Part shown: positions 55,601 to 64,000 of the stretch, piece after piece
Position numbering within the stretch: position 1 is the first letter of the stretch
How the letters are laid out: the number at the start of each line of letters is the position of its first letter
The notes under the pieces: generated by a model
Told to the model about the DNA's origin: nothing
Seen by the model: only the letters and a program-made list of their open reading frames with translations
Databases searched by the model: none
Made by a program: the position numbers and the translations under genes
NCBI GenBank assembly: GCA_036971715.1
Contig: JAVHJL010000002.1
Location: forward strand, 4,000,501 to 4,064,500
DNA: 64,000 nucleotides
Direction: 5' to 3'
From: Arthrobotrys musiformis
Taxonomy: Eukaryota > Ascomycota > Orbiliomycetes > Orbiliales > Orbiliaceae

Positions 55601-56412
55601 TTGAATTGACCGGTACCTAAGCAGCCAAAATAAGAAAAGAGTAGATTTATGTTAGCGATAGCTAGGAAAAGTAAGGTTTGTCGGCGATGGGGGGCGAGCT
55701 ACCATTCTGGTTGGGGAAAACTTCACCCGACTCTAATGGAACATCGGCGACTTCAAGGTCCATCAAATCCTTCGGCTCAATAACGAGTGTTTTCTCATAC
55801 CCACCACCGATATAGCCAGGGGTGGGGTTCTCTTCTTCTCCTTGTGGCCATCGAATTTGCTTGGCGAACTTAAGGACACAACCAAAGTCGCCAGTCATGG
55901 CAGAGCCCGAATAGATACCTTGAAATTGGGCCCCGCTTTTAATGGTAGCGACGGCTCTTCTTCCCTATTGATAGTGAAAATGGTGTGTAAGTGAGTGCCA
56001 CTTCGCTGCCGAATAATCTGTGAATTCACATACGATACAATTTCCTAGCAGATAAACCGATCTATCGTTCATGTGCTTGTCCGATGTATCGGTCTCCGCT
56101 AGCTTCTTTTGATTATTCATAGCATTTGGTGGTTGGTACTTTGCTTGTCCGCCAGAGTGGCTCTGCTGGCCCCAAGTTTTGTGGGTGGTATTTCGTTTAC
56201 TGCAGAGTTCCAAAAATAACAAAGTAAGCCACGCGTGCCATGCATTGAAAGGCATTGTTCGCCGGGAACCCTTACTTCTGCCCACCATCGACGGGGCTCT
56301 GGACGTTCCGCCTGTTCATGTTGGGATTGGATCCAACTTTGATCTGGGGCCGACCTCCAGGTCCAGCTGGTTGACCGGAGGTGGATGGAGCTGGCGCAGC
56401 TGTTGTCGCCAT
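52688..56412 (-). CDS. PBP1: Pbp1 / ataxin-2 family RNA-granule protein
   Basis: Five exons (56276-56412, 56034-56199, 55703-55964, 52938-55616, 52688-52878) give 1144 residues. An Sm-like LsmAT domain is near 95-180 (MNDRSVYLLGNCIGRRAVATIKSG, GIYSGSAMTGDFGCVLKFAK, EKTLVIEPKDLMDLEV). The LsmAD domain follows (KKWDQFETNERLFGVKSDFDENIYTTSID, near 247-263). The rest is Pro/Ala/Ser/Thr-rich and disordered, with a Gly/Pro/Gln/His-rich C-terminus. KPNPRAMEFRPSPF (near 714) resembles a PAM2 motif for poly(A)-binding protein. Pbp1 binds Pab1, affects poly(A) tail length and mRNA stability, and forms stress granules and condensates that restrain TORC1. The first intron acceptor restores N-KRNTTHKTWGQQ. 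The C-terminus is on a separate small exon. Confidence 0.94.
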
Positions 56413-57454
56413 TCTGTACGAATGGATAGCTATGTGGCAGTGATGATAATTAAGCTATGTTTTATGGGGGTCGAGCTTCCTGATGGGAGGCGATTATGAT
56501 TATTATTATGCGGGGAAGAGATCAGGCAGGGTCAGGGTTTCGGTGGTTTCTGGTTCGCGGTGAACTATGGATGAAATTGGCTGGTGTTAGCAGGGGGTTT
56601 GAGGAGGGAAAACAGGTGATAAACGGCGAAGGCGATGCATCACAGATGCAGATGGCCAATTGGGTAAGTGTAGTCCAGGAATGTCCAAGTTCTAGAAGGG
56701 AAGGGAGAAGGGCAGGAAAAAAGAAGGAAAGGGAGCCTCACACGGGGATGGAAAGGACGTTGGCGAAAAACGGATTGGGGGGGGAAATGGAGGGAGGTAT
56801 CTTACAGAACACGGAGAAGAGAAACCACACACCAGGTCACCCAACAAATAATCCTGGTATTCCGAAGAAAGGAAAGAAAAGAAGAAGAGTCTCAAGCTTC
56901 CAGACGATGGATCAATCGGGAAAGGCTAGAGACGAGGGGTCGAGGAGGCGACAGAGAAGAATTGTCGGAGGTAGTTTGGTCGACAACGTGCGTGTGTGTC
57001 TTGGTGTGTCTTGTGTGCGGGTGAGTGGTGGGAGGACTGGGGGCGGGTAAGGATGATAGGACAAGCAACACCCACAGTCAACGGGAACGGTCAATACAAG
57101 TCGGTACAAGTTAAAAGTTACAATGTGTGAAAAGAGGGAAGCGGGAGGAGACCAGCTTCCGTATCAATAGAATGTAAAAATAAAAAAAAAGAAGAAAAAT
57201 GAGAGGGACTGGACGGCCGTCAAACGAGGAAAAGAAGAGAACAGAATATAAAAGAGGATGTGGATGTGTGTATGTGGGTGTCCAAGAATAAAGGATCAAG
57301 AGATGGCTCTTTCTTTCAAAAGTGTGGAGAAAGAACGCGAGAGAAAGCCCCAGCGGTGCTGCACTACAATACACTGTTGGTATTCGCGGACTGAAGTAGT
57401 GTATGTATATACCTGTTGGGTTTCCGGATGCAACTGCTCGGAAACACGATCAGG

Positions 57455-57601
57455 AGGTGATGATGGTGATGATGATAGTGGCGATGGGCGATGGGCGATG
57501 GTGACGATGATAATGGAGTGAAGTCGAGGCTGAATGAAAAGCAGGAGAAGCAGCAAGTCGAGGGTTGGAGTTGGAGTTGGAGTTGGAGGAGGAGGAGGAG
57601 G
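57455..57601. repeat. Purine-rich trinucleotide and hexanucleotide repeats
   Basis: GATGATGGTGATGATGAT, three GGGCGAT-like units, and then four GGAGTT units running into (GGA)n. The repeats lie about 1.1 kb upstream of the PBP1 ATG, so on the PBP1 sense strand they are pyrimidine-rich. Confidence 0.7.
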
Positions 57602-59529
57602 GGTTCGGATGAGGTCTAGTGGGAGGATGGATGCTCTGTTTGTTTGTACTGTACTTGGTACCTGATATAAGATACCTGGAAGGGATGGTACAAAGCAGGT
57701 AGCTGTGACTGGCCTCCAACGACGTGTGTGCCAGGCACGACAGGGGAGTCTATATATTCTTATATAGGTCCGGTCCGTTGTAGTGGACGTTATGTGTATA
57801 TATATATATACCTATATGTATATGTATATATCTTGGGTGGGTGAAGCCGAAGGTAGTTGGAGGATGATGACGATTGGTGATTGAAAGAGGTGGTTGGATT
57901 CAGAATTACCTGAATTGACCATGAAAAGATGAGCTGTCGTTGTTACCACGGATTCTGAGGGGCAGTGTCGGTCTCTCTTGCAATTGCTGTAGCACAGAAG
58001 AAGGGCAGGGCAGACGATCAACTGATGCTCAACCATGTTACTATAACTACAGCGACAATGACACACCCCCAACAACATTACCACCTCACAACAACATGCA
58101 ACAACACTCTCCACGATATACGCTCTATTCTAGCCCGAGCATATACTTCTCAGTATAGGACTGCTAAATTGCTGGATATGGATACGGGTGTGCGTATGTA
58201 CAGGTGGGTCAATTCATGTCGGACATAACTGCAGGTCAACTGACAGTGCAGCGCAGCAGGTGGGCGAGCGCAAGTAGCTAAGCAAGTAACGAAGCTACGC
58301 TATAGGTTAGCCCTGATTGACGCAAGGGAGACATCACATGAACCTCCATTTTCTGATGGTTTATCTATTCGCGTTTCAAGATGGACCACTTATTTGCTTT
58401 GTATAGCACGCGGGGACAAGGCGTATATAAAATGGAATATCACCCGCCAAGGGTGTCTTGTAATGATATGATATTCAGGAATGAGTGTCTCTCTCTCTTC
58501 CTTCAAGTTATGTGATGTCGGGACACTCTTCAACAAGCAAATCTTCTCTTTTAATTTTAAACTCGAGGATACTTATTCATATCGACAAGAGTTGCATTCC
58601 AGACCTCGGGTACCTTGCGTATACCTGTCAATATAAGACTGTTGGGAGGTATGGACCAATACTAGTCCTACGGTACCTGGCCCGGACAATCCAACTAACA
58701 GTTTAACAGGACTAACTAACGTCGAACCAACCGACTAACAGTCTAACATTCCCCTCCTGCCATCTGCTTTTGATCCCACTAGGTAAGGTCTAGTATATTC
58801 TAGAAGTTAATGGTGCGCTACTTGAGCATAATATCCCGGTCGATCAGTTTAAAAACCGGGGTGGTTTTTTTTTTTTTTTTACTATCGGGATTGCCCTTCT
58901 GCCTAACTAGCCGTGCACATAAAAGACAATAAGCTTAAGAGATATAAAAAAGTTGTCGTTTGACATAGATTGTAGTGGTCTCGGGACGGTGCAGCGATCA
59001 CCCAAGACTTCTAACTGATATCTTAATTACAAACTGAAACGGACCGGTGGAGCTAGTGTGTATAGAGAACTTAAGTGAATAAGCATAATATACCCCGTGA
59101 ACAGCGGGTTAGTTAGGCTTCGTGGTGTACTTGGGCACTTCGAAAAGGGCCTTTTAAGTAACTGGAACCGGTCGTGAGAACTGCACCGGACCAAACCTGA
59201 CCTGAGCTGACCAGCCCATTCCTTCTTTACCACTAGCTGTACGACCATATATACCAGCTCTTCTTCTTCTCTTCCTTTTCCTTCTCCCTCCTTCTTTCCT
59301 ATCTATTCATAATCATCATCATCATCATGTCTCTGGCCTGGCATCCGTCCGGGGGGCTGGGTTTATAATACAATACATAAGAAAAGAAAAAAGACGGGAC
59401 GAGACGAAACAGGCGCTGTGGCAGCTGGCTGGCTCGGTTATTTTCCCGTGGAACAGCAGCCCGGCCCAGGCAGGGAATCTGTGCGTAGGCAACAAGACCC
59501 CACAAACACACAGCAATTAACCTCTTTTA

Positions 59530-59622
59530 CCCAGCTCCACCACCACCACCCACCAACCTACCTCCATCATCATCATCATCTCCATCTCCATCTCCACCTC
59601 CACCAACCTCCACCACCACCAC
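59530..59622. repeat. CAC/CAT/CTC trinucleotide tract in the BUD6 promoter or leader
   Basis: CACCACCACC, then ATCATCATCATC, CCATCTCCATCTCCAC and CCACCACCACCAC follow each other 270-370 bases before the BUD6 ATG. The tract is purine-poor on the sense strand, a common feature of fungal leaders. Confidence 0.65.
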
Positions 59623-59894
59623 TCTACCGGCCTTACCCGTCGCTGCATATATAGCATCTCTATATCGTATACCTATTCTTACCGATACCAGCATCGTCCA
59701 GTTTCGCCTGCGACCTCTCGTATACCGACTCAAGTACGTCATATATATTCATTCTTCAGGACGGGAATTCGAAACGATAAAGTCGACCCCCACACTATAA
59801 ACCCACCACACTCTCCCTAACAACTTACTTCACACCTCCAACCATCAACCACCCCCCTCAAATATATCCTTCTCTCTATATACCCACCGAATAG

Positions 59895-62800
59895 ATGCAA
59901 GCAGGTCCGTACTCTCGGTCATCACAAAGGAGAACCCCAGGGAGCCAAGGGAGCCCACCACACCAGGGCAACGGCCTCAGTTCAACCATGTCTACTTCAT
60001 CAGTATCAGGAAGGCCTCCGCGGCCAGAGAGCAACGTAAGATCCCTTTTCGCCTTCGCAGTTAAAAAAGCCCCGCCCCCTCCCAAATCGCTGCCGCATAA
60101 TACGGCGATTTCTTCAAACCCTTCGCCTCTATAAATAAATTAGACATCATATAACTAATTCATCTCATCTTACCAGCTCGGTAAAATCGAGGAAAGCGTT
60201 ACGAACCTTCTCCGTGCCACCAAGGAACTCCTAGAAACCCTCACAAGATGGTCCAGAGGGCAAGCCAGCGAACAGGACGTTTCGGATGTCTATGTCAAAC
60301 TCGGCTCTCATTTCAACATTGCATGTCGGGCGTTCACCGCTATTGGCGTCGAGACCGCCGATCTAGGCAATGTTCCCGAAATCTTGAGAACCGTACTCGA
60401 GAGTACCCTCAGCCAACCGGAAGCCTCTCCCCAAAGCCTGGAGATATATCTACCGAGAATTAGGGAAATAATAATAGATCTACTCCAAGGACTCAAGCGG
60501 AAACAGAAAAAGCTAGCGTCGAGGCCACCGAGGGATGTCCCCTCGGCGCCTCCGCAGGCCCGCATGTCAGATATGCCAGCTGCAGGAGAGTATATGCTAC
60601 CACAGGGCAACAACCGAGATTCGTCCATGAGACGGAGCAATCGGATGGATGAGCAGCAACAGCCCTACAGCGAGGTCGAACGGACGGCCCCTCCACGGAC
60701 GTCCTCCCTCCCACAGGGCCCCATGCCCGCCGCCATCACATATCAAATGCCATCGGAACACGATTTCATGGGTCCGGTGTCTCCATCAAACGGTGTCGAA
60801 CAACACCCACCACCGCCTCGACCGGAAGAATGGCCTCGCCCACCTCCAACTCCGAAGCAGGATGCATTAACAGCTCTGCAAAGGGGTGATGCTCTCGAGC
60901 GACGGGCGTCCCGAAGATATTCGGCTTACCACATCTCCAAGATGACTGGAGCGCAGGCCATGGTACCGATGCTTTCCAGCACTCCGTCTGCGGTACCACG
61001 TGCACGAGAATCAAGGGAATCGCTAAATGCGATGAGGGGAATACAAAAGGGCAGGGAATCCGCTCCAAAATTATCTATGCCGGGGTCTAGGTCAACTACA
61101 CCAAAGCTAGCGATACCGGAGGATGCCTCGGGTGAACCAAGTCAACCTACCGAGGGGTCTTCCGATCCCGTAGCACCCGTCCCACCACCTGCAGTAGTAG
61201 TAGAACCCGAGACGCCTACGGCAGTGCCAGTTCCAGAACCTCCCAAGCAAGAGATACCGCCGCCGGCAGAACTTCCCGAGGCTCCGCTTATTCAACCCCA
61301 GCCAACACGGGAGTCCACTCTCATAGCTCATCCCCACGATGACTCCAAGGAGGCAGTTTCTCTACGGCCGGACTCTGCAGGCACGACCGCTAGCAGCAAG
61401 GAGCTCACGCTCTTCCTGCAGCTCGGCCGTTCCGTCAAGAAGGTCGTAATCCACGAGGGCGCAGACGACTTGTCAATAAACACCCTAAGGCTACTCTTCA
61501 TCTCCAAGTTCAGCTACAACCCACCGTCCGGCGACGACTTCCCCGAAATCTACGTCCACGATCCTCACTCCGGTATCCGGTACGAACTGGAGGATATGCA
61601 CGATATCAAAGACCGCTCGGTTCTGTGTCTCAACATCGAGGTTCTCGACGAAGTCAAACGCCATATCGACGACGGTTTAGTAGGTCTCAAAAGTGTCATC
61701 GAAGGACTTCACAAAACAATCGAATCGCAGGGCAAATCCATCCAACAGATCGTTGAAACGCAAGACGAGAACACAAGATCGATCGCCGAATTTTCCAAGC
61801 GCTCATCCATCCCGCTGCCGATGACGCCCACGACGCCCACACCAACCCAAACTGCTGCCAAATCCAAGATCCCCAGCGTCAGCGTGCAGGGGAAACTGAA
61901 GAAGGGCGACCACAGCGATATGCTCAAGAGCGTCAAGTCCACCCAGAAGAACATCGCGGTCCTCCGCCAAACCTACGACGGCCTGAACAGCGACTTGAAA
62001 TCCGAGCTCGAGGGCCTCCGCAAAAAACTCGAAGGCCTCAAGAAGCTCCAAGTGGAGCCAGCTGCGACGGGTCCCGTAACGCCGGACGGCATCTCCGCAC
62101 AGCGCATGAAGATAGCAACAGGAAAAGAAGCCTTCACAGTCGACTCGGACAACCTCGTGGCCAAAGTCGACGACCTCCAAGACGCAATCGAAGAACTCCG
62201 CAAAGACGTTGTCAGCCGCGGCGTCAGACCCCTCCCCCGACAGATCGACCAAGTCTCCCGCGACATGGTCGCCGCGCGCGTGGAACTGCGCAAGATGGGA
62301 GACTACCTCAAACGCGAGAAGCCGCTGTGGAAAAAACTCTGGGAACGCGAACTGGAATTGGTCTGCGAGGAGCAGCAGTTCTTCAATCTACAGGATGAAC
62401 TGTATGCAGACTTGCAGGATGATCTCGATAAGGCGAGTCAAACATTCGAGTTGGTGGGGGAGTGCACACAGCAGCAACTCAAGGTCCCCGGCGGAGGGAC
62501 GAGAACCGCGAGTAGGGGGTACGTACCACCGGTCGACGAGTCGCTAGATCCCAGCGAAGCGAAGGACGGGGTATTAGGAGAAATCCGGGCGCTACGACCA
62601 AACCACTCGGACAGAATCGAAGCCATCCAGCGGGCCGAGAAGATGAGACAGCAGGATCTGGAAGGACGACAAACACCATTCACGCAAGAGCTGGGGAAAT
62701 TCGTGGAGGAAAACAAATTGAAGAAATCGGGAGGAGTGATGGAAGTGGAACGACAGCGACTACAACGTGACGAGGCGCATCGGAAGAATTACTTTAAGAA

Positions 62801-62963
62801 GCTGGAGAGCCAGGGCGATACACGGAGTAATGCGAGCGACGAGACTATCACGACGGATAAACTGTTGAATTCGATATCAGCCGACCAGGAGGCGTCGGCT
62901 GCGGCGGCAGACGCGAACGGTGAAGCCCAGCCGTCCGGAGAGGGCGAGCAGGGCCCGATATAG
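59895..62963 (+). CDS. BUD6: Bud6/Aip3-type actin-nucleation and polarity factor
   Basis: Two exons (59895-60035 and 60177-62963) give 975 residues. A short Ser/Pro-rich N-terminus is followed by the Bud6 N-terminal region (LGKIEESVTNLLRATKELLETLTRW, FNIACRAFTAIGVETADLGN, REIIIDLLQGLKRKQKK). Next is a Pro-rich disordered part (about 150-390). The conserved AIP3 core starts at KELTLFLQLGRSVKKVVIH and LFISKFSYNPPSGDDFPEIYVHDP, followed by long coiled coils (VEVLDEVKRHIDDG region, LRQTYDGLNSDLKSEL, LWKKLWERELELVCEEQQF). Bud6 binds actin monomers and formins and sets polarised growth sites, in hyphae at the tip and septa. The start is the ATG at 59895; the intron acceptor joins ESN to LGK. Confidence 0.95.
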
Positions 62964-63563
62964 ATTCTTACAATTACGTGTAATACGGCCGATTGAGTAT
63001 CCCCCTTTTTTCTTCTCTTTTCTTTTCTTTTCCTTTACAGGAGCGATCCTCCACGTACGCGGAGGTTAGATTATATCCAAAGATCTATATAGCTATCCCG
63101 AGCAGGAAGGGTACGAAATCGGATTTTCTACTCCTTCCTCTCGCCCCTTTCGCAGTTCACCTTTAGCCATTCTCTATTCATCATTATATATAGCCAATCC
63201 ACTTTATGTTCTTAAACTCCCTTTCCCAGTTGCGAGTTTGTTTTTTTTACATCTTTTTATGGTTTTTTTTTTTTTATGTCTTTTTCGAACGAAATTTCGA
63301 TGATACCATGTTGTTTTTATTGCCTGATTCTCTGTTAGAAGAATTACACGATTTAGTTCTCATATAAGTTGTCTCCTGCGCACCACCCTCTGGATGGTAA
63401 TCATATAAGTCCGTAGACAGAATTTACGTCCGAACCAAAGTAAAGAAAGTAACCCTAAACCGTCTAAAGCATGCTAAAAACTCCAGCCTACCAAATGCAA
63501 ATATATACACGCCCCCATACACCTCCAAGTAAACTCAACCTCAACCCCCCGCTACAAAAAAAG
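62964..63563. other. Convergent 3' spacer
   Basis: 3' flanks of BUD6 (+) and the Scy1-like gene (-). T-rich tracts at 63010-63040 and 63240-63275 are likely processing regions. No gene is seen. Confidence 0.5.
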
Positions 63564-64000
63564 CTACTTCCAATCCACATCCCAATTATCATTCCCCCAC
63601 GCATCATCCTCAACTTTAACCGCCTTCTTCACCGTCTTCCTCACCACCGGTTTCTTCGCCGCCACCGCCGCAGCGGGTTTCTTGCCCAGTCCCTTCGGTA
63701 AGCTGGGTTTACTCTTATTCGCAAAACTATTGATCACATCCTCCTCCTCTTCCGGTTGCGGAGGTGGAGGGGGCGGTTTAGGTGTATCGTCCATATCACC
63801 CCAGGCGTCTAAATCATCATCATCATCGATCATTAACTTCGATTTCTCAGGCGTGGGGGCGGGTGGTCGCTGGATACTACTCCCGGGTCTACTAATAGCC
63901 TGCGGCGGTGATAGTGTTTCTTCAGCGGGTGTGGGAGCTCCGGGTGTAGGTGTTTGTATCTCCCCCGCTACAGTTCCCAATTTCTTCGTGAACGAGGAGA
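63564..64000 (-). CDS. C-terminal part of a probable Scy1-like (Cex1/SCYL1) pseudokinase
   Basis: An open minus-strand frame enters at 64000 and stops at 63564 (about 145 codons seen); the rest is outside the window. The segment is disordered: SSFTKKLGTVAGEIQTP, a Pro/Thr/Ser stretch, then DDDDDLDAWGDMDDTPKPPPPPPQ and a Lys/Ala/Pro block, ending EDDAWGNDNWDVDWK. Acidic DAWG/DDAW repeats and a W-x3-W type C-terminus are seen in Scy1-like proteins, where similar motifs bind COPI coat or vesicle partners. Cex1-type members are linked to tRNA export. The kinase-like and HEAT domains that would prove this are not in view, so the family call is tentative. Confidence 0.5.
   Translation of the reverse strand, partial: SSFTKKLGTVAGEIQTPTPGAPTPAEETLSPPQAISRPGSSIQRPPAPTPEKSKLMIDDDDDLDAWGDMDDTPKPPPPPPQPEEEEDVINSFANKSKPSLPKGLGKKPAAAVAAKKPVVRKTVKKAVKVEDDAWGNDNWDVDWK

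Larger units (their letters stand above)
56413..59894. other. Long divergent region, PBP1 to BUD6
   Basis: 3.5 kb with no supported gene. A 184-codon plus-strand frame at 56496-57050 is Arg/Gly/Glu-rich and lies in the PBP1 leader; I do not call it. Simple repeats occur at 57455-57515 (GATGGTGAT/GGGCGATG), 57563-57601 (GGAGTT then GGA), 59304-59326 and 59530-59622 (CAT/CCA/CTC). Confidence 0.45.

Noticed and set aside
56496..57050. 184-codon plus-strand frame upstream of PBP1
   Set aside because: Gly/Arg/Glu-rich from purine-rich leader DNA, no family, and it lies in the PBP1 promoter or leader.

Overview
The window is nuclear DNA from a filamentous ascomycete (Pezizomycotina). Genes have short GT-AG introns of about 50-200 bases with CTAAC-like branch sites. 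Many genes have fungal-only or fungal-typical architecture: DASH-complex Dad2, fungal shugoshin, Bud6/Aip3, a CFEM-like GPI-anchored protein and an RlpA/expansin-like secreted protein. The high intron number in some genes (11 exons in RSP5, 9 in a mitochondrial carrier) and the long AT-rich spacers would fit an early-diverging lineage such as Pezizomycetes or Orbiliomycetes. That placement is inference; I cannot name a species. I see no transposon, rRNA, tRNA, CRISPR array or bacterial-type operon.

Layout. 0-10 kb: the 3' end of an LYR/DUF1763-like gene (+), a secreted expansin-like gene (-), RIX7 (-) and VPS20 (+) diverging from a 389-base promoter, and a 9-exon mitochondrial carrier (-). 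10-23 kb: a 3.2 kb spacer, a CFEM-like GPI protein (-), the HECT ubiquitin ligase RSP5 (-), a 3.5 kb spacer, and a PABPN1/Pab2 gene (-). 23-32 kb: an unrecognised 902-residue coiled-coil protein (-) with a degenerate minisatellite directly upstream, the phosphatase NEM1 (+), and a Dot5-type peroxiredoxin (-). 35-46 kb: UPS1 (+), SPC25 (+), mitochondrial uL3m (-), CUE5 (+) and shugoshin (-). 49-64 kb: an F-box-like protein (+), DAD2 (+), PBP1/ataxin-2 (-), BUD6 (+) and the 3' end of an Scy1-like gene (-).

The genes are mostly core housekeeping functions, not one pathway. Some share themes. SPC25, shugoshin and DAD2 all act at kinetochores or centromeres within 14 kb. RSP5, VPS20 and CUE5 act in ubiquitin-dependent sorting or autophagy. 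The uL3m gene, the carrier, UPS1 and probably the LYR protein serve mitochondria. PAB2 and PBP1 handle mRNA. RIX7 makes large ribosomal subunits. All exon joins given here were made by hand from GT/AG sites, reading frame and family conservation. For every spliced gene the exon lengths add up to an open frame.

The least explained items are the orphan coiled-coil gene with its minisatellite, a CFEM-like protein with altered cysteine spacing, a Dot5-type peroxiredoxin without the usual resolving cysteine behind a very long Lys/Glu/Ala tail, and two upstream ORFs touching the NEM1 and shugoshin start codons. I found no clear new multi-gene system.
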